Shown here: one piece after another, positions 45,625-54,674 of the stretch | How the letters are laid out: each line of letters starts with the position of its first letter | Position numbering within the stretch: the first letter of the stretch is position 1 | NCBI RefSeq assembly: GCF_000018605.1 | Contig: NC_010003.1 | Location: forward strand, 844,501 to 908,500 | From: Petrotoga mobilis SJ95 | GTDB taxonomy: Bacteria; Thermotogota; Thermotogae; Petrotogales; Petrotogaceae | Length of the DNA: 64,000 bases | Direction of reading: 5' to 3' | Program-made: the position numbers and the translations under genes | Notes under the pieces: model-generated | What the model was told of the DNA's origin: nothing | What the model saw: only the letters and a program-made list of their open reading frames with translations | The model's database searches: none

Positions 45625-46215
45625 TTGCAATTGAAAGAACCTGGAGTAGTTGTTGGGGTATCAAATAGGCATGTACATTTATCACAAGAAGATTTGGAAA
45701 AGTTGTTTGGTAAAGGTTATGAATTAACTCCCTTAAGACCATTGGGACAACCGGGGCAATATGCATCTGAAGAATGTGTAGATTTGATAGGACCAAAGGG
45801 TTCTTTCCAAAAAGTGAGAATATTAGGTCCTGTAAGAAAGGAGTCACAAGTCGAAATATCTAGAACAGACTCCTTTAAACTTGGAGTACCCCCCCCTGTT
45901 AGAGACTCAGGAGATATAGAAGGAACACCAGGGATTACGATAAAAGGACCTGTTGGTGAAATACAATTAAAGAAAGGTGTAATCATTGCCAAAAGGCACA
46001 TACATATGCACCCAAAGGATGCCGAACATTATGGCGTTAAAGATAAAGACTTAGTTTCAGTATATTGTGATAAAGAAGGAAGAAGACTTATTTTTCAAGA
46101 TGTTTTGGTCAGAGTCAGTGAAAAATATGCATTAGAGTTTCATGTTGATATCGACGAGGCAAATGCGGCTTTACTCAATAACGGAGATTATGTGAAAATT
46201 ATAGAAAAATTCTAA
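45625..46215 (+). CDS. Phosphate propanoyltransferase/phosphotransacetylase PduL-type
   Basis: Interconverts acyl-CoA and acyl-phosphate; PduL-type enzymes replace Pta in many fermenters. 196 residues, two related β-barrel halves, each with the metal-binding motif: VGVSNRHVHLS (~10-20) and IIAKRHIHMHPKDAEHYGV (~117-135). It lacks an encapsulation peptide at the N-terminus and there are no microcompartment genes, so a cytosolic acetate-forming role is likely. TTG 45625, 7 nt after GGAGGTG. Confidence 0.94.
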   Translation: MQLKEPGVVVGVSNRHVHLSQEDLEKLFGKGYELTPLRPLGQPGQYASEECVDLIGPKGSFQKVRILGPVRKESQVEISRTDSFKLGVPPPVRDSGDIEGTPGITIKGPVGEIQLKKGVIIAKRHIHMHPKDAEHYGVKDKDLVSVYCDKEGRRLIFQDVLVRVSEKYALEFHVDIDEANAALLNNGDYVKIIEKF

Positions 46216-46216
46216 A

Positions 46217-46242
46217 AATCGGTGCTTGCACCGGTTTTTTTC
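46217..46242. terminator. Bidirectional terminator between pduL and rbgA
   Basis: AAATCGGTG - CTTG - CACCGGTTT followed by T-run; the next gene's stop on the other strand is at 46241. Confidence 0.85.
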
Positions 46243-47056
46243 AATCAATATCAGAAGGTATTTCATAGGTTATACCCCCATATTTCCCTTCGGTTATTTC
46301 TCTTAGAAAGGCATTTCTTCCCCTTTCGTAATCTGGAACTCCGCCTTTTTTTATAAAATTTCTCTTCATAGAAAACCTTTCAATGAACTCAACTATATTT
46401 TCACAGCTTTCCCAATCTTTTAAAACTGAATCCAAAATATTAGGATACTCTTGTTTTAAAAAATCAAAAAGGTAGAAAAGAGCCTCATCTAATTCCGTAT
46501 CTTCTGCTTTTAGAGAACCAATTAGAATTAATTTGTTAACAAGATCTTTGTTAAAAAGTTTTGGATATAACACACCCGGTGTATCAAGAACTTTTAAGTC
46601 CTTCGATACGGTTATCCATTGTAAACCTCTTGTTATACCAGGTTTATTTCCAACTGCAGCAGATTTTTTACCTTTTAAACGGTTTATAAAGGTAGATTTA
46701 CCAACATTTGGTATACCAACTATCATAAGCGACTTTTCATTGAACTTTTGAGGGACGATGGGATAAATATATTTTAAAAAAAAGTCTTTAACATTGAATT
46801 CATTGAGGCTAAGTGAAAAAACATCCTCACCTTTTTCCTTATAATACTTCTCCCACAACTTGATTTTTTTCATGTCGCAAAGGTCTTTTTTATTGAGAAT
46901 AATTATTCTTTTTTTGTTCCTAAAAAGCTGTTCTTCTTCATACGCCCTGCTAGCGTACGGAGCCCTTGCGTCAAGAATTTCTACTACAGCATTAACAAGT
47001 TTTAAATGCTTTTTTATCAAAGATTTGGCTTTTTCTATATGTCCTGGATACCACAT
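46241..47056 (-). CDS. rbgA: Ribosome biogenesis GTPase RbgA (YlqF)
   Basis: Circularly permuted GTPase for late 50S assembly. 271 residues; motif order G5-like DARAPYASR, G4 NKKDL, G1 GIPNVGKSTFINRL, G2 GITRG, G3 DTPGVL, and a C-terminal helical ANTAR-like domain (GGVPDYERGRNAFLREI). The opening MWYPGHIEKAK contains the RbgA His-containing segment. SD AAAGGGG precedes the ATG. Divergent from phoH. Confidence 0.95.
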   Translation of the reverse strand: MWYPGHIEKAKSLIKKHLKLVNAVVEILDARAPYASRAYEEEQLFRNKKRIIILNKKDLCDMKKIKLWEKYYKEKGEDVFSLSLNEFNVKDFFLKYIYPIVPQKFNEKSLMIVGIPNVGKSTFINRLKGKKSAAVGNKPGITRGLQWITVSKDLKVLDTPGVLYPKLFNKDLVNKLILIGSLKAEDTELDEALFYLFDFLKQEYPNILDSVLKDWESCENIVEFIERFSMKRNFIKKGGVPDYERGRNAFLREITEGKYGGITYEIPSDID

Positions 47057-47115
47057 ACTTTTAACCCCTTTATACAGCTGTTCTCACGATTATTCTTATT
47101 TTTCTTAAATTGTGG

Positions 47116-47121
47116 TATAAT
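47116..47121 (+). promoter_or_regulatory. phoH operon promoter (extended -10)
   Basis: GTGGTATAAT, an extended -10 element, 56 bp before the SD of phoH. -35 is weak (TTCTTA at 17 bp). Confidence 0.6.
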
Positions 47122-47177
47122 ACAAGTGATAAAAGTATACCTTATTTTGTAAAAAAATCAAAGAGGAGGGATAATCT

Positions 47178-48152
47178 ATTCTGAGATATTCTATCTCTAT
47201 ACCTGAGAATGTTGAACCGATTGAAATTTTTGGGGCTTATGATAGCCGAACAAAGTACATTAAAAAAGAGATGAACGTAGATATACACTACAAAAACAGA
47301 AAAATTTTCATCGAAGGAAAGGATGACGACTCGGTCAATAAAACATCAAAGATATTCACAGAACTTTTAGAAATCTTAGATGAAGGCCATTTACTTGATT
47401 GGGATGAATTTCAATACGTGGTTTCTAGGTATAAAACCAACGGGAATGGTTCAAAAACTGAAGAAAAGAAAAAATCAATGAAAGAAGTTATCAACACCCG
47501 GATCGTGGGTACCCAAATTTTTGCAAAAACTGAAGGCCAAGCAAATTATATCGACTACTTAAAAAATAATGACATTGTCTTTAGTATAGGACCAGCGGGA
47601 ACCGGCAAAACGTATCTAGCGGTTGCTATGGGAGTAGACTATTTAAGATCAGGTAAAGTTCAAAGGATAATACTTACTAGACCAGCAGTTGAAGCAGGAG
47701 AAAAACTAGGTTTTTTACCTGGTAGCTTTTATGAAAAGGTTGACCCTTATTTAAGACCCTTGTACGATGCCTTACTTGATTTTATGGATACTGACAAACT
47801 GATTTCATACAGAGAAAAAGGCATTATAGAAATACTTCCATTAGCTTACATGAGAGGTAGAACGTTAAACAATTCTTATATTATTTTAGACGAAGCTCAG
47901 AATACGACTTATCAACAAATGAAAATGTTTTTAACAAGGATAGGGTTTAACACTAAGGCGGTCATCACTGGTGATGTCACTCAAATAGACTTAGAAAAAA
48001 AGAAAGATTCGGGGTTACTATCTGTTAGAAATGTTTTGAATGGCAACATTTCAGGAATAAAATTCATTGAACTTTCAAATAACGATGTGGTAAGAAATCC
48101 TTTAGTAAAAGAAATTATTAAAGCTTACGAAGACTATGAAAATGGTTTATAA
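47178..48152 (+). CDS. PhoH-family ATPase/RNA-linked protein
   Basis: 324 residues: an N-terminal KH-like segment (LRYSISIPENVEPIEIFGAY...) and a P-loop domain with GPAGTGKTYLAVAMGV, DEAQNTT and GDVTQIDL. It belongs to the YbeZ/PhoH group, functionally tied to YbeY, encoded two genes on. The N-terminal homology extends 31 codons beyond the first ATG (47271). In that extension the only codons near the SD AGGAGGG (47164-47170) are ATT at 47178 (7-nt spacing) and CTG at 47181; an in-frame stop lies at 47172. A non-standard start is therefore implied. Confidence 0.92.
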   Translation: MLRYSISIPENVEPIEIFGAYDSRTKYIKKEMNVDIHYKNRKIFIEGKDDDSVNKTSKIFTELLEILDEGHLLDWDEFQYVVSRYKTNGNGSKTEEKKKSMKEVINTRIVGTQIFAKTEGQANYIDYLKNNDIVFSIGPAGTGKTYLAVAMGVDYLRSGKVQRIILTRPAVEAGEKLGFLPGSFYEKVDPYLRPLYDALLDFMDTDKLISYREKGIIEILPLAYMRGRTLNNSYIILDEAQNTTYQQMKMFLTRIGFNTKAVITGDVTQIDLEKKKDSGLLSVRNVLNGNISGIKFIELSNNDVVRNPLVKEIIKAYEDYENGL

Positions 48153-48185
48153 ATGGGTATAAAATAAGGAAGTGTTTTCCACTGT

Positions 48186-49601
48186 ATGAAGAACAAAAAT
48201 GCAGATAATAATAAACGAATTAGTAAAAATCTTTTTCAAAAAGTAAATTTATTTTTCTCTAAAAATAAAGGTTTTATAATTAGGATTGTTCTTTTTATAT
48301 TTTTAGCTTTATTCACAGAATGGCTCATTTTCAACAGAATCTCGTTGAATTTTCAGTTAAGTTTTAACTTAGTATTTCTTGTATTTTGGATATTTATCGG
48401 AGAATTTTTGTTACCTAAGAATAAAATGTTTAAACTTCATCCTTTAAATTACTGGGCGGCTTTTCTAACGCCGCTCTTTTTCAATATAATACTGAATCTT
48501 TTTGTTTATAAGTATGTGAACATATTTGCAATATCCACCATATTAAGTACTTTGATAATAACCCTATTAATAGATTACTCTACCGGTTTAATTTCAGGCC
48601 TCATATTTTCGGCTTACTTTGGTATTTTATTCGGATTTGATTTGAAATTCACGATTTTTCTGTTTTTGCCGGCAGCAGTTGTCGCACTATCATCAAGAAA
48701 GACCAAAAGAAGGATAGAAATAATACTACCGTTTTTTTGGGCTAGTTTAACACAAATTATCGTTGCTTATGTAATTAACTTATACTATACCCCTTTGGAC
48801 TATCTAGTAATAATCGAAAGTAATTTTTTGAGCGTGTTGGTAACCATGGGTATTTTACCTTTCTTTGAATACTTAACCAGGGTTTATTCAGAGATTGGTT
48901 TGTTGGAACTTGGTAATTTAAGCAATCCCTTGCTAAAAAATCTTTCTTTGAAAGCACCGGGAACATACTATCACAGCATGATCATATCAAACTTAGCGGA
49001 AAGCGCCGCTGAAATTATCAATGGAAATATGGTTTTAGCCAGGGTAGGTTCTTATTTCCACGATATAGGGAAGGTGTGGAGACCTCAGTTTTTCTCAGAA
49101 AACCAAAAGAATAAAAACCCTCATTCCGATATAAGTGCTAAATTAAGTTCTTTGATATTAAACAACCATGTTACCTATGGTATCGAATTGGCAAAAAAAC
49201 ACCGTTTACCTATACTAATAGAGGATATGATAGCACAGCATCATGGCACAAGGGTCAAGCAATTCTTTTACAGCGAATATTATAATCAGACAGGTATAAA
49301 AGATACCAACATGTTCAGATATCCCGGACCCATCCCTCAATTTAAGGAAGCTGCCATACTTATGATATGTGATGTAACAGAAGCCATGGTAAGAAGCATG
49401 CAAGACTTAAGCGCTGTTGATCTTAATGAAAAACTTGATAATTTGATAAATTCTCTTTTTTTTGAAGGACAGTTGGATGATTGTGGATTAACACTTAGAG
49501 AAGTCAAAAAGATAAAAGGCAGAATTATTAGAACCATCATGGAAATGAACCATAAAAGGATATCCTATCCCAAAGTTGAGGCAAAAGAACTTAGAGAGTA
49601 G
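48186..49601 (+). CDS. HD-domain phosphohydrolase, short PgpH/YqfF-like
   Basis: 471 residues: a membrane region with about seven helices (~30-240) followed by a cytoplasmic HD domain with YYHSMIISNLAESAA, FHDIGKVWRPQFF and AQHHGT. PgpH-type proteins hydrolyse c-di-AMP to pApA. The gene order phoH-pgpH-ybeY is the conserved one, which supports the call. The extracellular 7TMR-HDED domain of full-length PgpH (~700 residues) is missing, so this is a compact form. ATG 48186; the SD AAGGAAGTG is slightly distant. Confidence 0.88.
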   Translation: MKNKNADNNKRISKNLFQKVNLFFSKNKGFIIRIVLFIFLALFTEWLIFNRISLNFQLSFNLVFLVFWIFIGEFLLPKNKMFKLHPLNYWAAFLTPLFFNIILNLFVYKYVNIFAISTILSTLIITLLIDYSTGLISGLIFSAYFGILFGFDLKFTIFLFLPAAVVALSSRKTKRRIEIILPFFWASLTQIIVAYVINLYYTPLDYLVIIESNFLSVLVTMGILPFFEYLTRVYSEIGLLELGNLSNPLLKNLSLKAPGTYYHSMIISNLAESAAEIINGNMVLARVGSYFHDIGKVWRPQFFSENQKNKNPHSDISAKLSSLILNNHVTYGIELAKKHRLPILIEDMIAQHHGTRVKQFFYSEYYNQTGIKDTNMFRYPGPIPQFKEAAILMICDVTEAMVRSMQDLSAVDLNEKLDNLINSLFFEGQLDDCGLTLREVKKIKGRIIRTIMEMNHKRISYPKVEAKELRE

Positions 49602-49613
49602 AGGAGAACGCCT

Positions 49614-50045
49614 TTGAAAATAAACGTTATAAACCAACAAGAGTTAAGAGAGATAAACAGTAAAAAAATCAAAGATATCGCCAAAAAAGTACTTCTAAAC
49701 GAGGTTGGCAAAGGAAATTTCGAATTAAACATACTAATCACCGACGATAAAAGTATAACTGAATTCAATAAATACAGAGGTAAAAGTACGCCGACGGATG
49801 TTTTATCCTTTTCTTATGGTTTAAGCGAACCTGTAATTGGAGATATTGTTATTTCTGTTGAAAGTATAGAAAAACAAGCGCCTGATTTTGGGAATTCTTT
49901 TGAAGAAGAATTCTATTATATACTTATTCATGGCTTACTACATATCGTTGGTTACGATCATGAAAACTCTGAAGAAGATGCCAAAAAGATGTTTGAAGTT
50001 CAAGATCAATATTTTCATCAATTAATCAAAGACAGGAGGAGATAG
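49614..50045 (+). CDS. ybeY: Endoribonuclease YbeY
   Basis: Zinc-dependent RNase for 16S 3'-end maturation and ribosome quality control. 143 residues with the family signature ILIHGLLHIVGYDHE (three His ligands) and STPTDVLSFSY. Start TTG 49614 after GAGGAG. Follows pgpH by 12 nt and is followed 2 nt later by the DUF1015 gene. Confidence 0.96.
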   Translation: MKINVINQQELREINSKKIKDIAKKVLLNEVGKGNFELNILITDDKSITEFNKYRGKSTPTDVLSFSYGLSEPVIGDIVISVESIEKQAPDFGNSFEEEFYYILIHGLLHIVGYDHENSEEDAKKMFEVQDQYFHQLIKDRRR

Positions 50046-50047
50046 AG

Positions 50048-51280
50048 TTGGCTACAGTGAAGCCCTTTCAAGCTTTAAGACCATATAAAGGGATAGAACA
50101 GTGTTTTTCTTGCCCCCCCTACGACGTACTTGAGGAGGATGAAGTTAGAGAGATAATCTCTAGAAACCCCAATTCTTTTTTGAGGGTAACAAGGTCCGAA
50201 GTAGAGGCAGAAGAAAATTCTAAAGATGCTGTTTACAAAAAAGCCAAAGAAAATCTCGAATCCTTTATCAAAAATGGGGTATTAATTAAAGATCCCGAAC
50301 CATCCTTTTATATATATCGTGAAACCTGGCAAGGACTTTCTCAAACAGGCTTTTTCGCGGTTGTGAGTGTAGATGAGTACGATAAAGGGATTATAAAAAA
50401 ACATGAATTAACAAGAAAAGACAAAGAAGAGGATAGGACAAATCACATATTAAATCTAAATGCACAAACTGGACCTGTTTTCTTAACCTACAAAGCTCGA
50501 GAAGATTTAAAAACAATCATTGACAAGCTTATAAAAAACAAGGAAATCCTTTATTCCTTTTGCGATGAAAACAATGTGAAACATGAACTTATCAAAGTCC
50601 AAGAAGAAAACGAAAGGGAACAAATCGAAAAAGCTTTCAATAGTATTGAATATCTTTACATTGTAGATGGGCACCATAGAGCTGCTGCCGCTTCCAGAGT
50701 TCAAAAAATACTGAAAGAAAAAGACACAAATTACTCTTTGGACAAACCCTATAACTATTTTATGGCTGCTATTTTTCCACACAACGAACTTAGAATACTC
50801 CCGTACAATAGAATAGTTAAAGATCTAAACGGTTTAAGCGAAGATGAATTTTTGAAAAAGATAGGTTCTTATTTTGAAGTAGAAGAAGCTCCTTTTTCAC
50901 CCTATTCTCCTGATTCCTCACACTCTTTTGGTATGTATCTTCAAAAAAATTGGTACAAACTCACATTCAAAGGTGAAGAAGGTGAAGATCCTGTTGAAAA
51001 TCTTGATGTGCAAATATTGCAAAAATACTTATTAGATCCAATACTTTCCATAAAAGATCCAAGAACAGATCCAAGAATATATTTTCTTGGTGGTATTAGA
51101 GGCGTAAAAGAAATCGAAAAGTGGGTAGACAAAAAAGATTGGAAAGTTGGATTTTCTATGTATCCCACTCAAATAGACCAACTCTTAAAAGTTGCAGAGA
51201 TGAACAAGATAATGCCGCCTAAATCCACTTGGTTTGAACCAAAATTGAGAAGTGGTTTATTAATTCATGAATTAAGCTGA
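50048..51280 (+). CDS. DUF1015-family protein
   Basis: 410 residues of the conserved DUF1015 family, biochemical function unassigned. Recognised by MATVKPFQALRP, SCPPYDVL (~22-29), NPNSFLRVTRSE and the invariant YIVDGHHRAAAASRV (~200-214). Cytoplasmic, no signal. TTG 50048 with SD GGAGGAG overlapping the end of ybeY, so probably co-translated. Confidence 0.9.
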   Translation: MATVKPFQALRPYKGIEQCFSCPPYDVLEEDEVREIISRNPNSFLRVTRSEVEAEENSKDAVYKKAKENLESFIKNGVLIKDPEPSFYIYRETWQGLSQTGFFAVVSVDEYDKGIIKKHELTRKDKEEDRTNHILNLNAQTGPVFLTYKAREDLKTIIDKLIKNKEILYSFCDENNVKHELIKVQEENEREQIEKAFNSIEYLYIVDGHHRAAAASRVQKILKEKDTNYSLDKPYNYFMAAIFPHNELRILPYNRIVKDLNGLSEDEFLKKIGSYFEVEEAPFSPYSPDSSHSFGMYLQKNWYKLTFKGEEGEDPVENLDVQILQKYLLDPILSIKDPRTDPRIYFLGGIRGVKEIEKWVDKKDWKVGFSMYPTQIDQLLKVAEMNKIMPPKSTWFEPKLRSGLLIHELS

Positions 51281-51311
51281 GCCTTTTTCCCACACATTAG
51301 AGGTGGTAGTT

Positions 51312-51857
51312 ATAAAATACTATAATTTTGATTTAAAAAACAAAATTGAAGAAATTAAAACTCACGCCGTTGATGAAAAAATTCAAGTAGATGAAATAAG
51401 AATATTTGAAAATAATCTATACGGAATAAAAAGAAAATGGAAGATTTTATCTTCTCATAACTCTGTTGATTTCATAAAACGCATACTATGCCCAAGTGAT
51501 AATGTGATGCTAACTTATTATCATGATGAGAAAGGTGAAATGTCTAAATATCTTGTTTACATAGATTTTGGCAAATACAATGTTGACGGTGACAATATCG
51601 AATTTCAAGATCAAGAATTGGATCTTTTAATTTATAACGACTTAAAATATAAAATACTTGATATGGGAGAATTATTGAAATCCTTTGAACGCAAAAAGAT
51701 CGCCTTATCCGATATGCAAAAAAATTTAATAACTCTTAAGCATTTTATTAATAATTTTAATTATTTGGGTGTAATTGACGCTCTTCATCTCAAATTTGGT
51801 ACCAACGCTATTAATTGGCTTTTGAAAAACAAAACTTGGGTGATGAACAGAACCTAA
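51312..51857 (+). CDS. DUF402-like protein (FomD/Ntdp superfamily)
   Basis: 181 residues. The middle fits the DUF402 pattern: YLVYIDFGKYNVDGDNIEFQ, then DQELDLLIYNDLKYKILDMGELLKSF and a helical tail, as in nucleotide phosphatase FomD/Ntdp proteins; function here is inferred. AGAGGTGG is followed after 5 nt by ATA (51312), in frame; the only nearby conventional start, GTG 51303, overlaps the SD itself. I therefore mark ATA as the likely start. It is the last gene of the phoH cluster and is followed by a hairpin terminator. Confidence 0.65.
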   Translation: MKYYNFDLKNKIEEIKTHAVDEKIQVDEIRIFENNLYGIKRKWKILSSHNSVDFIKRILCPSDNVMLTYYHDEKGEMSKYLVYIDFGKYNVDGDNIEFQDQELDLLIYNDLKYKILDMGELLKSFERKKIALSDMQKNLITLKHFINNFNYLGVIDALHLKFGTNAINWLLKNKTWVMNRT

Positions 51858-51880
51858 GGGACCGCAGGTCCTTTCTTTAA
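51858..51880 (+). terminator. Terminator after the DUF402-like gene
   Basis: GGACC - GCA - GGTCC then TTTCTTT, starting right at the stop codon; related in sequence to the hairpin at 4819-4839. Confidence 0.65.
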
Positions 51881-51883
51881 AAA

Positions 51884-52000
51884 GGGTGGGGAGCGTTTGC
51901 TGCAGCATGCAAACCTTGTTTTTAAATGATTTTGGCCTTGAATTTGGGGTTTTTAAGGGGATTCCCCCCTTAACGATTGGGCAAAGGGGCGCTAACACAT
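51884..52000. repeat. Dispersed repeat block with TTAAGGGG hairpin
   Basis: AAGGGTGGGGAGCG, TTGAATTTGGGG, the hairpin TTAAGGGG-ATTCC-CCCCTTAA (51953-51973) and AAGGGGCGCTAAC. The same words in the same order occur on the minus strand at 62868-62945. It lies upstream of the PspC gene. Confidence 0.75.
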
Positions 52001-52046
52001 GTAGTTTCTAATGACAGTTATCACTTCATAACTGGAGGGGAAAAAA

Positions 52047-52490
52047 TTGAGAAAACTTTATCGTTCTAGAGAGAATAAAATTTTAGCAGGTGTATGTGGA
52101 GGCATAGGTGAGTATTTCGAAATAGATCCAGTCATTATACGACTGTTGTGGATTGTATTAAGCCTAGTTTGGGGATTTGGGGTTATTTTGTATATAATAG
52201 CAATTTTTATAATCCCACCCCAACCTCAAGGAAATCGATATTCCGACGAACATTTAGAAGAAACACCCGAAAACGAGCGTCACAATGTTTCACATAATTT
52301 AGAAGACGAAGACAGAAAAGTCGTTATAGGTCTGTTTGCTTTATTATTTATCGTAATTGGGTTAATTATTTTGGTAAGTATAATAACTCCTTCGACATTT
52401 TTCTTTAGAAATTTTATCAAAATCGTGATAAGTATATTACTGATTGGAATTGGTGCATATTTAATTTCAACCTCAAGGACAAAAAAATAG
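52047..52490 (+). CDS. PspC-domain membrane protein
   Basis: 147 residues. N-terminal PspC domain KLYRSRENKILAGVCGGIGEYFEIDPVIIRLLWIVLSL with its membrane helix, a charged linker, and two further helices (~90-142). PspC proteins take part in phage-shock/envelope stress responses. TTG 52047, 7 nt after GGAGGGG. Convergent with the histidine kinase gene. Confidence 0.92.
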   Translation: MRKLYRSRENKILAGVCGGIGEYFEIDPVIIRLLWIVLSLVWGFGVILYIIAIFIIPPQPQGNRYSDEHLEETPENERHNVSHNLEDEDRKVVIGLFALLFIVIGLIILVSIITPSTFFFRNFIKIVISILLIGIGAYLISTSRTKK

Positions 52491-52540
52491 TTTTGTATTT
52501 CTTTCCAAGTTATATAGTTCCCTTAATCTTGAAAATCGAA

Positions 52541-52565
52541 AAGGGCCTTTTGGCCCTTATTTTTC
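52541..52565. terminator. Bidirectional terminator between the pspC-like gene and histidine kinase
   Basis: AAGGGCC - TTTT - GGCCCTT followed by ATTTTTC on the plus strand; the A-run before it gives T's on the other strand. Confidence 0.85.
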
Positions 52566-53897
52566 AATTGGCAAAAATAAAGAAAACACTGTTCCTTTTC
52601 CAACTTCGCTCTCCACTTCTATTCTTCCATCATGCGCATTAACGATCTCTTTGACAATTGCCAGCCCTAAGCCAGTACTTTTTTCACTGCTTGTCCTTGC
52701 TTTATCTCCCCTGTAGAAACGATCGAATATTCTATGTAAATCTTCTTTAGGAATACCTCTACCCGTGTCTTCTATCGATATTTTAGCAAAATTACCAATT
52801 TTAACAGAAGAAATAGTAACTTTACCTTCATCCGTATACTTTAAAGAATTATCTAAAATGTTTATAAGAGCTTCTTTTAATTTATCTTTGTCTGCCCTGA
52901 TATTTAACTCTTCCAATTTTTCAACTTGTAAGGTTAAACTCTTGTTATGGTATAAAGGACTAACTTTTTTTATTACTTCCTCCAACAAAGATTTCAAATT
53001 AGTTTTCGTGAAATTGTAAAATTGAGTTTTGTTATCACTCCTGGCTAAAAAAAGTAATTTATCGATAATTTCTGACATATAAGAAGTTTCTTCTAAGATC
53101 AACTCTAATGATTTTTTATACTCGTCTATCGACCTGTCTTTTTTTAAAGTCAAACTACTTTCAGCTTGTATTATGGAAAGTGGGGTTCTTAAATCGTGAG
53201 AAACATCTGCGGTGAATTGCTTTTGTTGTTCAAAGGCTTTTTCAAGTCTCGAAATCATTTGATTCAACGTGGAAGCTAACCTTCCTAACTCATCTTGGGA
53301 GTTTACTTTTATCCTTTCAGTTAAATTATTTTCTTCGATATTCTTTGCAGTATTTATAATTTTTTCAACAGGTTTAAGAGAACTATCGGCGTAAAAAAAT
53401 CCCCCTATCCCCGCAAGGATCATTACCAAAACACCAGTGGATATCAAAATCATTTTCAAACGAGCCAAAACATTCTCTATCTCATTGGTAAATCTTCCGA
53501 TGATTATGACAACATTCGAATTTTCTTTCAGTTTTGCGTTTGAAACATAAAATCTAGTGTTCCAATTGAAGTCTGTTGTTAAATTGAAAAAAAATGATTC
53601 ACCGGAGTTGGCTTTTTGGATTTTCCCCTGAATATCGGGTATTTTGACAAGATAGCCATAAAATCTTAATAAACTAGCATCATCACTATAAATGTAAATC
53701 ATTTCGTTTGGTAACGCTTTTATATTTTCGATATCTTCAACACTTTCTGCTTGTTCTAATGCTCCTTTAAAATCATCCATCCTTGCCAACAAAAAATTAT
53801 CAATATTATCGTATAGGCTATAGCTTAAAGCATAATAAGAACTTAGACCAAATATTAAAAGCAAAATGGCCATTATTAGTAAGTACCAAACGGTCAA
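52557..53897 (-). CDS. Sensor histidine kinase
   Basis: Membrane-bound two-component kinase, ~446 residues: TM1 (~4-24), periplasmic sensor (~25-148), TM2 (~149-170), HAMP, HisKA with phospho-acceptor His234 in DVSHDLRTPLS, and HATPase with NILDNSLKYT, DTGRGIP and GLGLAIVK. Start unclear: TTG 53897 has no good SD, and the frame is open upstream through SFFKSIKFKL to near the stop of the response regulator. It follows its regulator by 26 nt; signal unknown. Confidence 0.95.
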   Translation of the reverse strand: MTVWYLLIMAILLLIFGLSSYYALSYSLYDNIDNFLLARMDDFKGALEQAESVEDIENIKALPNEMIYIYSDDASLLRFYGYLVKIPDIQGKIQKANSGESFFFNLTTDFNWNTRFYVSNAKLKENSNVVIIIGRFTNEIENVLARLKMILISTGVLVMILAGIGGFFYADSSLKPVEKIINTAKNIEENNLTERIKVNSQDELGRLASTLNQMISRLEKAFEQQKQFTADVSHDLRTPLSIIQAESSLTLKKDRSIDEYKKSLELILEETSYMSEIIDKLLFLARSDNKTQFYNFTKTNLKSLLEEVIKKVSPLYHNKSLTLQVEKLEELNIRADKDKLKEALINILDNSLKYTDEGKVTISSVKIGNFAKISIEDTGRGIPKEDLHRIFDRFYRGDKARTSSEKSTGLGLAIVKEIVNAHDGRIEVESEVGKGTVFSLFLPIEK

Positions 53898-53923
53898 TTT
53901 GAATTTTATGCTCTTAAAAAAAC

Positions 53924-54592
53924 TTAAGATACCGTTAACCTATAACCAGCTCCTCTAACAGTCTCTAGAATTTTACCTTCTTTATCTCCAATTTTCTTTC
54001 TCAACCTTCTTATATACACGTCTATAACGTTTGAGTTACCTTCAAAATCGATATCCCACATTTTCTCCTCAAGAATAGTTCTGGTAACTACTATTTTTGG
54101 GTTTCTCATAAAATACTCCAAGATATTGTATTCCTTCGGGGTTAATTTCAATTTTTTCTCCCCCATCCAAACCTCTCTTGTTAAGGTGTTTAAGGTTAAA
54201 TCTCCCACTTTAAGAACTGGGTTACGAGTGAAACTTTCTCTTCTTAATAAAGATCTAACCCTTGCAAATAATTCATCGAAATCAAAAGGTTTTACCAAAT
54301 AATCATCCGCTCCGGAATCCAAACCCTTAACTCTGTCCCCCACACTATCCTTTGCAGTTAACATCAATATTGGAGTATTGATGTTTTCTTTTCTTATATT
54401 TTGACAAACGGTTATCCCATCTTTTTTTGGTAGCATTATATCTAAAATTATCAAATCGTATGAAGAATATTTTGCATAGTTTTCCGCTTCTTCTCCGTCG
54501 TAAACAACATCGATACAGTATCCTTCTTCCGTAAGTCCCCTTTTTATTATATAAGCAAGTTTTTCTTCATCCTCAACAACAAGGATTTTCAT
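53924..54592 (-). CDS. OmpR/PhoB-family response regulator
   Basis: 222 residues: receiver domain with acidic pocket EDE (7-9), phospho-acceptor Asp51 in LIILDIMLP and Lys in LTAKDS, then a winged-helix DNA-binding domain (LTPKEYNILEYFMRNP... VIDVYIRRLRKKIG). Cognate to the kinase that follows. ATG 54592 is the only fitting start (GGTGG upstream). Confidence 0.96.
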   Translation of the reverse strand: MKILVVEDEEKLAYIIKRGLTEEGYCIDVVYDGEEAENYAKYSSYDLIILDIMLPKKDGITVCQNIRKENINTPILMLTAKDSVGDRVKGLDSGADDYLVKPFDFDELFARVRSLLRRESFTRNPVLKVGDLTLNTLTREVWMGEKKLKLTPKEYNILEYFMRNPKIVVTRTILEEKMWDIDFEGNSNVIDVYIRRLRKKIGDKEGKILETVRGAGYRLTVS

Positions 54593-54674
54593 AATTATTC
54601 ACCACCATAATTAATATTCTACCACAACTAATTTTCTGACTCTCAAATTAAAGTTTTATGAAAAAAATAACTTT

